Shown here piece by piece: positions 42,742-50,889 of a stretch of DNA of 64,000 nt. The notes under the pieces were generated by a model. The model worked only from the letters and a program-made list of their open reading frames with translations. It had not been told where the DNA came from and ran no database searches. How positions within the stretch are numbered: position 1 is the first letter of the stretch; every line of letters starts with the position of its first letter. The DNA comes from Peptoniphilus_E sp964345555 (GTDB taxonomy: Bacteria > Bacillota > Clostridia > Tissierellales > Peptoniphilaceae): NCBI GenBank assembly GCA_964345555.1, contig CAYFRD010000003.1, positions 7,913-71,912 of the forward strand. The letters are read 5' to 3'. The position numbers and the translations under genes are program-made.

Positions 42742-43449
42742 CTATCCAAAAAATTTAAAAATAAATACCGCAACACTTATGCCGAGTATTGCACCTGTTA
42801 TTGCTTCACTTACTTTATGGACTCCGGTTTCAACTCTGCTCTCCGCAACAAGAAAAGCAATTCCGAAAGAGGCGAAAGTTATAAGAGCTTTTTCACTCAC
42901 TAACGAAATTATTGTAGCTGCACAAAATGCCAGAGAAGAGTGCCCGGATATAGCTCCTCCTTGAAAATAAGTTCCTCCGTTTTTTTGTGCTCTTAAATAC
43001 TTCCCTCCCACCGTCAAAATTAAAACCAAAATTATAGCTATAAAACTCAAGTGCTCATTTGAATTTTTTATTTTATTGACGAGCAAATCTCCTACATTGG
43101 ACATCCTCTCGAAAAATAAAAGATAACCCACTACAACTGCATTTATAGAGGAAATTAGAACTGCTCCTGCAGAAACGTCCTTTATGTATTTTGCAATGGG
43201 ATTGTACTCTTGAACTATTAAGTCCACAGTTCTTTCCACCGCTGTATTGAACATTTCACTTGCCACTACAAAGGTTATGGCAAAAATCAAAAACAGAAAT
43301 TCAACTCTGCTGAAATTCATAAATAAGCTTATCACTATGATAAGCACAGCTGCCAAATAATGAAATTTCATGTTTTTTTCCGTTCTCAATGCGGAAATTA
43401 TTCCCTGAACGGCAAAGTTAAAGGATGATATAAATCCGCCTTTCTTCAT
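42742..43449 (-). CDS. Diacylglycerol/undecaprenol kinase fused to PAP2-type phosphatase
   Basis: 235 residues. The first 120 or so are a DgkA-type membrane kinase (SALRTEKNMKFHYLAA, then the catalytic ASEMFNTAVERTVDLI). The second half is a PAP2-like domain with SGHSSLAFC (motif 2) and SRVETGVHKVSE (motif 3, with Glu where Asp is usual); the motif 1 region is AQKNGGTYFQGG. The kinase part in Gram-positives phosphorylates undecaprenol, while PAP2 enzymes dephosphorylate lipid phosphates. The frame opens at a GTG inside AGGTG; ATG 43449, 6 bases on, is the better start. Bacillus has only the kinase at this position. Confidence 0.88.
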   Translation of the reverse strand: MKKGGFISSFNFAVQGIISALRTEKNMKFHYLAAVLIIVISLFMNFSRVEFLFLIFAITFVVASEMFNTAVERTVDLIVQEYNPIAKYIKDVSAGAVLISSINAVVVGYLLFFERMSNVGDLLVNKIKNSNEHLSFIAIILVLILTVGGKYLRAQKNGGTYFQGGAISGHSSLAFCAATIISLVSEKALITFASFGIAFLVAESRVETGVHKVSEAITGAILGISVAVFIFKFFG

Positions 43450-43454
43450 TTCGA

Positions 43455-43901
43455 TCACCTGTGTATTTGAAGTTTATCCATGATTATATTCTCTTTGCAG
43501 CGCATGATGTTTTTATCTTCCTCATTTTCATGGTCGTATCCCAACAAATGAAGAATCGAGTGAACTGTAAGATATGAGAATTCCCTTTCTACCGAATGTC
43601 CGTATTCCTCGGCTTGAAGCAAAACTCTATTGGTATTTATGACCACATCCCCCAGTATCCTTTCCTCAATTCTAAATTCGTCATCTATGGGAAAAGATAA
43701 CACATCTGTTACTTTATCCACATTTCTGAAATCTCTATTGAGCTCTTGTATCTCCTCATCTCCCACGAAAGATACACTAACCATAGTCTCCTCCGTTATA
43801 TTTTCCTCTTTTAGAGTTTCTATTATGGATTTTTTTATTAAATCCGTTATAATTTCATCTATATATACGTCATCTTGTCTATTGTCGAAAAAAATATTCA
43901 T
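43455..43901 (-). CDS. ybeY: Endoribonuclease/rRNA maturation factor YbeY
   Basis: 148 residues. The zinc motif HxxxHxxxxxH is present as HSILHLLGYDH near residue 110. The preceding strand VLSFPIDDEF and LGDVVINTNR are typical. It takes part in 16S rRNA 3' maturation and ribosome quality control. The ATG at 43901 follows AAAGGAAG; the frame is open for eight more codons upstream without ribosome-binding support. It overlaps nothing and sits between phoH and the kinase fusion, where Bacillus also has pgpH, absent here. Confidence 0.94.
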   Translation of the reverse strand: MNIFFDNRQDDVYIDEIITDLIKKSIIETLKEENITEETMVSVSFVGDEEIQELNRDFRNVDKVTDVLSFPIDDEFRIEERILGDVVINTNRVLLQAEEYGHSVEREFSYLTVHSILHLLGYDHENEEDKNIMRCKENIIMDKLQIHR

Positions 43902-43902
43902 T

Positions 43903-44874
43903 TTACTTCCTTTTGTTTTTTTCATATTGTTCGTAAGCTGATATTATTCTCTGAACCAAGGGATGCCTTACTATGTCGTGATTTCCCAAGTACACCATTC
44001 CTATTCCCTTTGTGTTTTTTAATATATTAAGCACAATTTTGAGCCCGGATGCCTTTGAAATGGGCAAATCTGTTTGAGTTATATCTCCGGTGATTATAGC
44101 CTTTGACCCATATCCCAATCTTGTCAAAAACATCTTCATCTGTTCATTAGTAGTATTTTGTGCCTCATCCAGTATTACGAAGGACGAATCCAATGTCCTG
44201 CCTCTCATATATGCCAGAGGGGCTACTTCTATCTGATTTTTTTCAACATATTTATTGTAATTTTCATGACCAAGCATTTCAAAAAGTGCATCATACAATG
44301 GTCTTAGATAAGGATCGACTTTCATTTGCAAATCTCCCGGTAAAAACCCTAGGCTCTCTCCTGCCTCAACAGCCGGTCTTGTGAGCACGATTCTGTTCAC
44401 TTCTCCGTTTTTAAAAGCTCGTACAGCCATAGCCATAGCCAAGTAGGTTTTCCCCGTACCTGCCGGACCTATTCCAAAAACCACATCATTGTCCTTTATG
44501 GTGTCTATATAGTTTTTCTGCCCGAGAGTCTTTGCCCTTATCGGTTTGCCCATAGAAGTATAAAGTATGGTTTCTTGCAATAATTCCATCAGAGAATGAG
44601 CTGTTTTGTTTTTAATTAGCGTTGCCGAATATTTAACATCATTTAAATCCAAATACTTTTGAATTTTTAAAATTTTGATCAGATCATTAAAAAGCAGTCC
44701 AGCTATCTCTACATCATCTTCACCTTGTCCTCTTAAATTTAAAAACCCGTTTTCAAATTTAACTTTAATTCCAAAGGATTTTTCGATGTAATTTATATTT
44801 TCATCAAGTTTACCTGACAGTATACTTAAAACATTTGAATTAAGGCCTGATATATCTATAGATTTTTCGAACAT
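43903..44874 (-). CDS. phoH: PhoH-family ATPase
   Basis: 323 residues from MFEKSIDISG. An N-terminal KH-like region (about 1-100) precedes the PhoH helicase-like ATPase core with Walker A GIGPAGTGKTYLAMA and the Walker B segment FVILDEAQNTTNEQMKMFL. Its cellular role is not fixed; in this cluster it is paired with ybeY and probably works in RNA metabolism. ATG 44874 follows GGAGGT. It is the first gene after a terminator and a clear promoter, so the long ybeY-to-nif3 operon likely starts here. Confidence 0.93.
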   Translation of the reverse strand: MFEKSIDISGLNSNVLSILSGKLDENINYIEKSFGIKVKFENGFLNLRGQGEDDVEIAGLLFNDLIKILKIQKYLDLNDVKYSATLIKNKTAHSLMELLQETILYTSMGKPIRAKTLGQKNYIDTIKDNDVVFGIGPAGTGKTYLAMAMAVRAFKNGEVNRIVLTRPAVEAGESLGFLPGDLQMKVDPYLRPLYDALFEMLGHENYNKYVEKNQIEVAPLAYMRGRTLDSSFVILDEAQNTTNEQMKMFLTRLGYGSKAIITGDITQTDLPISKASGLKIVLNILKNTKGIGMVYLGNHDIVRHPLVQRIISAYEQYEKNKRK

Positions 44875-44896
44875 TATTACCTCCAATTATTTATTA

Positions 44897-44926
44897 ATGA
44901 TACCATATTTATCCCCTGTTTTTCAA
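44897..44926 (-). promoter_or_regulatory. Promoter of the phoH-ybeY-era-glyQS-dnaG-rpoD operon
   Basis: Minus strand TTGAAA (44926-44921), 18-base spacer, TATCAT (44902-44897), about 20 bases before the phoH start, just after an upstream terminator. Confidence 0.7.
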
Positions 44927-44931
44927 TTATT

Positions 44932-44960
44932 CAAAAAGAAAAGGAAGCCTTACGCTTCCT
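44932..44960 (-). terminator. Terminator overlapping the 3' end of the unknown gene after floA
   Basis: Minus strand AGGAAGC / GCTTCCT stem (44960-44954 with 44948-44942) followed by TTTTCTTTTTG. The stop codon of the upstream gene lies in the loop. Confidence 0.85.
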
Positions 44961-45456
44961 CTCTAACTGAAATAGGTTTGTCAAGAATCTCCTTCATTAT
45001 AATCGCCCTTACCAAATCATCTCCACCGAAATAATCTTGATTGAAATTCACATCCAATTGTTCTTTTTCTTCATGAGTATTTACCGGGCTGTAGTCAAAC
45101 CCGCTCCCCACATCATCCTTAAAGGTATTGGTGTCGATTTTAGGTGGCTCTTCGGTTTTAGAGCTTATAAATTCTTTTTCGACAGATTTACCTTTTGATT
45201 TCATGAGCTTTTTAACTTTTTCTTTATCTTCAGGCGACAATGCATTTATAATTTCATTTAAGGCACCCGTCAATCTTTGTTCTTCTTTTTTCTTTCTTTT
45301 TACATTTTCCTTTTCAGTTTTTTTATGATTTACTATTTTTTCTTTTTTTCTTGATCTGGAATCAGATATTTTTTTATTTTGCTCGGTTTTCTTCTTTTTT
45401 TTGCCTAATCTATCTAAAAATATAGAAAATAAAATGAATACAATGAGTTTTTCCAT
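44950..45456 (-). CDS. Unknown charged membrane-anchored protein downstream of floA
   Basis: 168 residues, not recognised. An N-terminal hydrophobic helix (LIVFILFSIFLDRLG) is followed by a highly basic stretch of K, R and E to about residue 60, a helical segment LTGALNEIINALSPEDKEKVKKLM, and an acidic, loosely structured C-terminus. One membrane anchor with a long cytoplasmic tail is the simplest reading. It is the third gene of the nfeD-floA transcript and ends inside a terminator. It may work with the flotillin-like protein; that is inference from position alone. No good ribosome-binding site precedes the ATG. Confidence 0.7.
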   Translation of the reverse strand: MEKLIVFILFSIFLDRLGKKKKKTEQNKKISDSRSRKKEKIVNHKKTEKENVKRKKKEEQRLTGALNEIINALSPEDKEKVKKLMKSKGKSVEKEFISSKTEEPPKIDTNTFKDDVGSGFDYSPVNTHEEKEQLDVNFNQDYFGGDDLVRAIIMKEILDKPISVREEA

Positions 45457-45465
45457 AGAACATCA

Positions 45466-46470
45466 CTATTTCTTATCTTTGCTATCATTTTTGTTGTTGG
45501 TTATCTTTGAGATTGATTCCCTCATATCCGTATCAGAGCTGATATTTCTCATCTTATAGTAGTCGATTACGCCGAGATTGCCGTTTTTTAAGGCTTCTGC
45601 CATTGCAAGCGGAACTTCCGATTCAGCTTCAACTACCTTTGCTCTCATGGCTTCAACTTCCGCCTTCATTTCCTGTTCTCTTGCCAGCGCCATGGCTCTT
45701 CTTTCTGATGCCTTAGCTTCCGCTATTCTCTTGTCAGCTTCCGCTTGATCAGTCTGCAATCTTGCGCCTATATTTCTGGCAACATCGACATCTGCAATAT
45801 CTATTGATAGTATTTCAAAGGCTGTTCCTGAATCAAGTCCCTTTTCCAGAACTACTCTGGATATGGAATCAGGATTTTCAAGCACCGCTTTGTAAGTATT
45901 AGATGAACCCACTGTCGTTACTATACCTTCTCCAACTCTGGCGATTATGGTTTCTTCTCCGGCTCCCCCTACGAGTCTGTCTATGTTTGCTCTTACTGTA
46001 ACCTTTGCCTTTACGACTACTTCTATACCATCTTGCGCTACTGCGGAAATATTTGGAGTTTCAATTACCTTTGGATTTACAGATACTTGTACCGCTTCCA
46101 ATACATCACGTCCAGCAAGGTCAATTGCAGCTCCTCTTTCAAATTGTAAAGGAATATTGGCTCTTTCCGCCGCTATTAAAGCATCGACGAGAGTGTTTAC
46201 ATTTCCCCCTGCGAGATAATGGGCTTCCAAACTTGATACGTCTAAATCAAGTCCCGCCTTAGTGGCCTTTATCATCGGGTTCACAATTCTGCCCGGTCTT
46301 ACCCTTCTGAGTTTCATACCTATTAATTCTGAAATTTTTATCTTTACCCCTGAGAAAAAGGCTGTGACCCATAATCCCACAGGTACAAAGGAAAAAAATA
46401 AAATTATCAGGACTATTATTAGTATAATAGAGCCTCCTCCAATAATATTACTTAGCATATAATCAAACAT
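45466..46470 (-). CDS. floA: Flotillin-like protein FloA
   Basis: 334 residues of the YqfA/FloA family. An N-terminal membrane hairpin (about 10-35, IILIVLIILFFSFVPVGLWV) is followed by an SPFH-like domain and a helical region rich in E, A and R around ARLQTDQAEADKRIAEAKASE. It forms foci in functional membrane microdomains and affects membrane fluidity and signalling in Bacillus. It overlaps the nfeD stop by 8 bases and starts after AAGGAGG. NfeD-FloA is the conserved pair. Confidence 0.95.
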   Translation of the reverse strand: MFDYMLSNIIGGGSIILIIVLIILFFSFVPVGLWVTAFFSGVKIKISELIGMKLRRVRPGRIVNPMIKATKAGLDLDVSSLEAHYLAGGNVNTLVDALIAAERANIPLQFERGAAIDLAGRDVLEAVQVSVNPKVIETPNISAVAQDGIEVVVKAKVTVRANIDRLVGGAGEETIIARVGEGIVTTVGSSNTYKAVLENPDSISRVVLEKGLDSGTAFEILSIDIADVDVARNIGARLQTDQAEADKRIAEAKASERRAMALAREQEMKAEVEAMRAKVVEAESEVPLAMAEALKNGNLGVIDYYKMRNISSDTDMRESISKITNNKNDSKDKK

Positions 46471-47746
46471 CCGATGTCCTCCTTACATAAATTTTTTGTG
46501 AAACTATCTCACAAACTTCCACTTCAACATCTTTTTCTATAAATCCTCCATATGCGATGGCTTCATACTTTTCGCCATCAACTTTAATATACCCTATCGG
46601 TCTTAAAGTTGACACAGTAATTCCTATATCTTTTAATTTTAGATCAGGTTTTTCATTGCTGTAGTATCCCGCTTCTGTCGTCGAGGACTTTGTAAGGGTA
46701 AATCTTTTGAACAAATTAGATTTCAACCCTTTCTTTATTAAGAATATTCCGAAAATAATAGTTATTATAAGCGATATTGAAAGTGATGTTATTGCCGTTT
46801 CTATGGATCCAAGAGCAAGCACAATCCCCATTACCACTGCGATTATCCCGGATATGCCCGCTATCCCGAATCCAGGAATCAGTATTTCAATGAATATAAG
46901 TCCTATCCCAAGTAAAAACACGAACACCGAATACCAATTGGAATGGCCTGATATGATGTTTCCTATGAAGAATAAAGAGAAAGATATTATTGAAATTACT
47001 CCTCCAACTCCAAAACCAGGCGAGAAAATCTCAAATAAAAATCCCATCATTCCCAGCATTAAGAGAACAGTTGATATACTTGACAAAGAAATTAAGCTGA
47101 CAAATTTTTGAGATATGTTCATTTCCGCAATCTCAACATTATCATTTGAGATTCCAAGTTTTTCCCATAATTCATCTATATTTTTAACAACCCCATCTGC
47201 AACACCGTATTCTGTTGCCTCACCGGCTGTTAAATTGACAAGTTTTCCCTTAGGTGACAGCGAGTCTATAATGACATCACTGTCTGCCATGGCTTCAATA
47301 ACTTCAGAATTTCTTCCTCTGTATTGAGATGTATCTCTGAGCAGCGACCTCCAAAAGGATATGTTCTTTTCCGTCTTGGGAATAGTTTCTGCCGATCCGA
47401 TAGTAGATGTGACATTCATATAGAGTTCTTCGCAAGCTATGGACAACAGCACTCCTGCAGATTCAGCCTTGTTATTTACATAGGATACGGTTTTCAAATC
47501 TGTCCTGATTATCATGTTTTTTATCTGCTCTGCCGAAAAGACCGAACCTCCGTAGGTGTCAATTTCAAACACAAGCACATCTGCTCCTTCAGCTTCCGCC
47601 TTATTGATGCTTTCCTTTATAAAGCTCACTGTGGAATTATTGATTTCGGAATTTATAGGGATTACATATGCCTTTTCCGATTGTGCAAACACTTTTGTAC
47701 TCAACAAAACAATCATCAACATCAGAGCAATATAAATCTTTTTCAT
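46463..47746 (-). CDS. NfeD-type membrane-bound ClpP-class serine protease
   Basis: 427 residues. A signal peptide (MKKIYIALMLMIVLLSTKVFA) leads to an exported ClpP-like domain (about 20-215) with the nucleophile region NNKAESAGVLLSIACE. Four or five membrane helices (about 220-345) and a C-terminal NfeD OB fold, about residues 360-427, follow. Long-form NfeD proteins are paired with flotillins (YqeZ-YqfA in Bacillus) and may cleave membrane proteins. It starts after GGGGAGG, downstream of the yqeY terminator. Confidence 0.9.
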   Translation of the reverse strand: MKKIYIALMLMIVLLSTKVFAQSEKAYVIPINSEINNSTVSFIKESINKAEAEGADVLVFEIDTYGGSVFSAEQIKNMIIRTDLKTVSYVNNKAESAGVLLSIACEELYMNVTSTIGSAETIPKTEKNISFWRSLLRDTSQYRGRNSEVIEAMADSDVIIDSLSPKGKLVNLTAGEATEYGVADGVVKNIDELWEKLGISNDNVEIAEMNISQKFVSLISLSSISTVLLMLGMMGFLFEIFSPGFGVGGVISIISFSLFFIGNIISGHSNWYSVFVFLLGIGLIFIEILIPGFGIAGISGIIAVVMGIVLALGSIETAITSLSISLIITIIFGIFLIKKGLKSNLFKRFTLTKSSTTEAGYYSNEKPDLKLKDIGITVSTLRPIGYIKVDGEKYEAIAYGGFIEKDVEVEVCEIVSQKIYVRRTSDV

Positions 47747-47756
47747 ATTTCCTCCC

Positions 47757-47789
47757 CGAAAAATAAAACCCGGATTATTTACCGGGTTT
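47757..47789 (-). terminator. Terminator overlapping the end of yqeY
   Basis: Minus strand AAACCCGG / CCGGGTTT stem with loop TAAATAAT, followed by TATTTTTC. The stem begins within the last codons of yqeY. Confidence 0.85.
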
Positions 47790-48230
47790 ACTTAACAAAT
47801 TTTGAGCAACTTTGCTGACCATCTTTCCATCTGCTCTTCCCTTGATCTTGGGCATTACATGCTTCATTAACAGACCCATGTCCCTTGGAGAATTAATATT
47901 GTTTTCATCTATGACACCTTGTACAATGTCGATTAATTCTTCCTCTGTAAGTTGTGCAGGTAAGTATTCAAGCAGTATTTTTATTTCTTCATTAGTTTGA
48001 TCAATTAAATCGTCTCTGTTGCCTTTTTTGAATTCTTCGATTGAAGATCTCTTTTCTTTAAGCTGTTTAGCGAGAATATCAAGAACATCCTGGTCGGTTA
48101 ATTCAATTCTCTCATCAACTTCTCTTTGCTTAATAGCAGCACGTACCATAGTAATGGTATCTTTTTTCATTTTGTCCTTATTTCTCATGGCGGATTTCAA
48201 ATCTTCCATAAGTTTATCCTTTAAAGACAT
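47775..48230 (-). CDS. yqeY: GatB/YqeY domain-containing protein
   Basis: 151 residues, an all-helical YqeY protein (MSLKDKLMEDLKSAMRNKDK, VRAAIKQREVDERIEL, then MGLLMKHVMPKIKGRADGK near the end). It resembles the tail domain of the GatB amidotransferase subunit; the free-standing form probably binds tRNA, but its role is not settled. It follows rpsU by 16 bases, the conserved Firmicute order, with AGAAGGTG before the ATG. Confidence 0.93.
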   Translation of the reverse strand: MSLKDKLMEDLKSAMRNKDKMKKDTITMVRAAIKQREVDERIELTDQDVLDILAKQLKEKRSSIEEFKKGNRDDLIDQTNEEIKILLEYLPAQLTEEELIDIVQGVIDENNINSPRDMGLLMKHVMPKIKGRADGKMVSKVAQNLLSKPGK

Positions 48231-48246
48231 ATCAACACCTTCTTTA

Positions 48247-48429
48247 TTAATATCTGGAATGTTTCTTTCTACGTGCTTCTTCAGATTTTTTCTTTCTTCT
48301 TACACTTGGTTTTTCGTAATGTTCTCTTTTTCTGTACTCTTTTAAAACTCCACTAGTAGCACATTGTCTCTTAAATCTTTTAAGAGCATTGTCAAGAGAT
48401 TCATTTTCTCCAACTCTGATTTCTGACAT
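48247..48429 (-). CDS. rpsU: 30S ribosomal protein S21
   Basis: 60 residues (MSEIRVGENESLDNALKRF, ending with the basic tail ARRKKHSRY). S21 sits near the platform of the 30S subunit by the anti-Shine-Dalgarno region. The start follows GGAGGGG. It has its own promoter and a leader of about 50 bases with a 12-base palindrome. Confidence 0.97.
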   Translation of the reverse strand: MSEIRVGENESLDNALKRFKRQCATSGVLKEYRKREHYEKPSVRRKKKSEEARRKKHSRY

Positions 48430-48458
48430 TGCTTCCCCTCCTCTCGTAGAAAAGAGTA

Positions 48459-48470
48459 GTCCTATAGGAC
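48459..48470. promoter_or_regulatory. Palindrome in the rpsU leader
   Basis: GTCCTATAGGAC is a perfect 12-base palindrome between the rpsU promoter and ribosome-binding site. It could be an operator or part of an RNA hairpin in the leader. Confidence 0.4.
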
Positions 48471-48482
48471 CATTTCTTAATA

Positions 48483-48511
48483 ATTATATCCTATTCCATT
48501 ATCATTTTCAA
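48483..48511 (-). promoter_or_regulatory. Sigma-A promoter of rpsU-yqeY
   Basis: Minus strand TTGAAA (48511-48506), 17-base spacer, TATAAT (48488-48483), immediately after the HIT gene stop. Confidence 0.8.
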
Positions 48512-48522
48512 TTATTTATTTA

Positions 48523-48861
48523 TCAACCCGGTGGCCATTGCATACTTCTGCCGCCTAAAAGATGAAAATGCAGATGAGCTACACTTTGTCCACCGTCTTC
48601 TTTAGTATTTGCCACAACTCTGTATCCCTTTTCAAGGTTGAATTCCTTTGCTAAATCTTTCACCTTTAAAAGAATGTGAGATAAAAGTTCTCTGTGTTCC
48701 TCTTCCACTTCATCTAAAGAGCTTATGTGAAGCTTAGGTATTATCAGCAAATGAACTGGAGCTTGAGGATCGATATCTTTAAATACATATATCAAGTCAT
48801 CTTCATAAACTTTGTTCGACGGTATTTCTCCTAAAATTATGCTGCAAAATAAACAGTCCAT
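48523..48861 (-). CDS. HIT-family nucleotide-binding protein
   Basis: 112 residues from MDCLFCSIILGEIPS, with the histidine triad HLHFHLLGG near the C-terminus and Cys3/Cys6 of a zinc site at the start. HINT-type proteins hydrolyse nucleoside phosphoramidates and related AMP adducts. The frame is open for 36 more codons upstream, but these lie over the end of mtaB; ATG 48861 follows AAGGAGGG. It lies 11 bases after mtaB. Confidence 0.93.
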   Translation of the reverse strand: MDCLFCSIILGEIPSNKVYEDDLIYVFKDIDPQAPVHLLIIPKLHISSLDEVEEEHRELLSHILLKVKDLAKEFNLEKGYRVVANTKEDGGQSVAHLHFHLLGGRSMQWPPG

Positions 48862-48872
48862 ACTTTCCCTCC

Positions 48873-50174
48873 TTACAAAATTTTTGCTGCCAAGGTTTCT
48901 CCCTTGGTCTCCAATAGTTTTACATCTACTATTTTGTTGTGTATGTTCTCCTGCGAATCTACACTGCACCTTATATAATTCGTAGTATATCCTAAAAACT
49001 TGCCTGGTTCAATTTCTTCTTCAATTAAAAGAGCTTTTTTCAATCCGAGATTGTTTTTTGCAAATTCTTCCATCAATTTTTCATTTATGTCAAAAAGAGC
49101 ATCGGATCTTTGTATTTTTATATTTCCATCCACCTGATCGGGCATTTTAGCAGCAACAGTACCTTCTCTTATGGAGTATTTAAAAATATGAATCCTTGAA
49201 AATCCGACTTTTTCTATAAAATCACAACTCTCCATGAAATCTTCTTCGGTTTCTCCGGGAAATCCTACTATTACATCTGTGGTGATACCGGCATTGGGCA
49301 TATACTTCCTTATGAGCTGCGTTTTTTCATAGAACTCACCAGCGGTATATTTTCTGTTCATAGCTTTTAAGGTTTTGTCACAGCCACTTTGCAGGGACAG
49401 ATGAAAATGATCACAGAGCTTATTTGTCTTAAGCGCTCTTTGCATAAAATCCTCAGAGATAATTCCCTGCTCAACGGAAGAAAGTCTTATCCTGTCAACC
49501 CCCTCTATCTGCGCTATTTTTTCAATTAAATCTATAAGTCTTATATCGCCTAAATCATATCCGTAGGATCCTACGTGAATACCCGTCAGGATGATCTCTC
49601 TGTATCCTGCCGTCGCAAGTTCTATTGCTTCCTTTACAGCATCGTCAATATGTCTTGAACGTATAGAGCCTCTTGCATAGGGAATTATGCAATAACTGCA
49701 AAATCTGTTGCATCCATCTTGCACTTTCATATAGGCTCTTGTCTTTCCCTCTGCAGTTTTTGTTGTTATGTGTTGGAAGCAGTGATCTCCTTTTAGAGAT
49801 CTGACTATGTTCAGTTGTTTCTTTTCCTTTTCAAATTCTTCGCAAAGGTCCACTATTTTGTTTCTTTCCGTCGTTCCCAAAATTATATCCACGCCTTCAA
49901 TCTTTGAGACGTCTTCGGAAGAAACTTGTGAATAACATCCCATAACCGCTACTATTGCATCAGGGTTGTTTTTCTTCACTCTCCTTATGGTCTGTCTCGA
50001 TTTTCTGTCGGATATGTTTGTGACAGTGCATGTATTTATCACATATATATCAGCGTCTTCGCTTTCGTGTCCGGTGTGTTCATATCCTCTTGCAGTAAAA
50101 AGCTCCGATACGGCTTCTGATTCATATTGATTAACCTTGCAACCAAGGGTCATAATTGAATATGTCTTACTGAT
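48873..50174 (-). CDS. mtaB: tRNA-2-methylthio-N6-threonylcarbamoyladenosine synthase (apparent non-AUG start)
   Basis: About 433 residues of methylthiotransferase. The N-terminal UPF0004 domain carries TLGCKVNQYESEAV and two further Fe-S cysteines (NTCTVTN, GCYSQ). The radical SAM site is CNRFCSYCIIPYARG near residue 155, and a TRAM-like domain closes the C-terminus. It converts t6A37 to ms2t6A37 in tRNA. The first ATG (50153) encodes the Met just before TLGCK, with no ribosome-binding site near it. AAAGGAG lies 5-8 bases before in-frame ATT (50177) and ATC (50174), which restore the normal N-terminus (SKTYSIMTLGCKVN). The start given is ATC; ATT is equally possible. Confidence 0.9.
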   Translation of the reverse strand: MSKTYSIMTLGCKVNQYESEAVSELFTARGYEHTGHESEDADIYVINTCTVTNISDRKSRQTIRRVKKNNPDAIVAVMGCYSQVSSEDVSKIEGVDIILGTTERNKIVDLCEEFEKEKKQLNIVRSLKGDHCFQHITTKTAEGKTRAYMKVQDGCNRFCSYCIIPYARGSIRSRHIDDAVKEAIELATAGYREIILTGIHVGSYGYDLGDIRLIDLIEKIAQIEGVDRIRLSSVEQGIISEDFMQRALKTNKLCDHFHLSLQSGCDKTLKAMNRKYTAGEFYEKTQLIRKYMPNAGITTDVIVGFPGETEEDFMESCDFIEKVGFSRIHIFKYSIREGTVAAKMPDQVDGNIKIQRSDALFDINEKLMEEFAKNNLGLKKALLIEEEIEPGKFLGYTTNYIRCSVDSQENIHNKIVDVKLLETKGETLAAKIL

Positions 50175-50178
50175 AATA

Positions 50179-50889
50179 TCAACTCCTTTCCAATGACTGT
50201 ATTATATAAAAGCTGGCACATATAGCTGCCGTTTGTGCTCTTAAAATCCTGTTCCCAAGAGAAATGACATCAGCCCCCGCATTTTTTAAGAACTCAATTT
50301 CCGCATCTTCAAACCCTCCCTCAGGACCTATTATGAGCAGTATATTTCTTTCCTTTGTTTCCTCTTCAAATCTTAGTATCTTTTCACTTTCATAAGCTAC
50401 TATTATTTTTTTGCCTTCACTTATTTTTACTATGTTCTTTAAATCCATAGGAGCGTGAACTACGGGTATCACATCTCTTTTTGATTGTTTTGCTGCCGAT
50501 TCCACAATCTTTTCCCAGCGGAGCAACTTTTTATCTTCTTTTCCTGCGATATTCGAAACCACTCTTTTAGTGTAAAGTGGATAAAATTCTTTTACACCAA
50601 TTTCAGTGGCATATTTTAAAATTTCTTCGGTGCTGTTATTTTTCAAAATTCCGAATGCCAAGGACAGATTCACTTCGCTTTCATTTTTTTCTGTAATTTC
50701 ATCCAGCTTTTTCAGAAAAACTCTGTTATCTTCTATATTGTCTAAAGACGCGATGAATTTCCCATTGGCTGCGACTATTTCCACTTTCTCTCGCTCGTCA
50801 ATTCTCAGGACATTAAGAAAATGATGTGAATCTTCTTTGCTCAATTCTAAGCGATCTTTAAAATTTTTCTCTGTAAAAAATCTAAACAT
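50179..50889 (-). CDS. rsmE: 16S rRNA (uracil-1498-N3)-methyltransferase
   Basis: 236 residues of the SPOUT class. An N-terminal PUA-like domain (about 1-70) is followed by a knotted SAM-binding domain with LLIIGPEGGFEDAEIEF and SLGNRILRAQTAA near the C-terminus, both diagnostic of RsmE. It methylates U1498 of 16S rRNA. It overlaps prmA by 8 bases and is followed within a few bases by mtaB, the standard dnaJ-prmA-rsmE-mtaB order. Confidence 0.95.
   Translation of the reverse strand: MFRFFTEKNFKDRLELSKEDSHHFLNVLRIDEREKVEIVAANGKFIASLDNIEDNRVFLKKLDEITEKNESEVNLSLAFGILKNNSTEEILKYATEIGVKEFYPLYTKRVVSNIAGKEDKKLLRWEKIVESAAKQSKRDVIPVVHAPMDLKNIVKISEGKKIIVAYESEKILRFEEETKERNILLIIGPEGGFEDAEIEFLKNAGADVISLGNRILRAQTAAICASFYIIQSLERS

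Noticed and set aside
47324..47818. Plus-strand frame of 164 residues
   Set aside because: Antisense to the nfeD-like gene and yqeY; no start signals.
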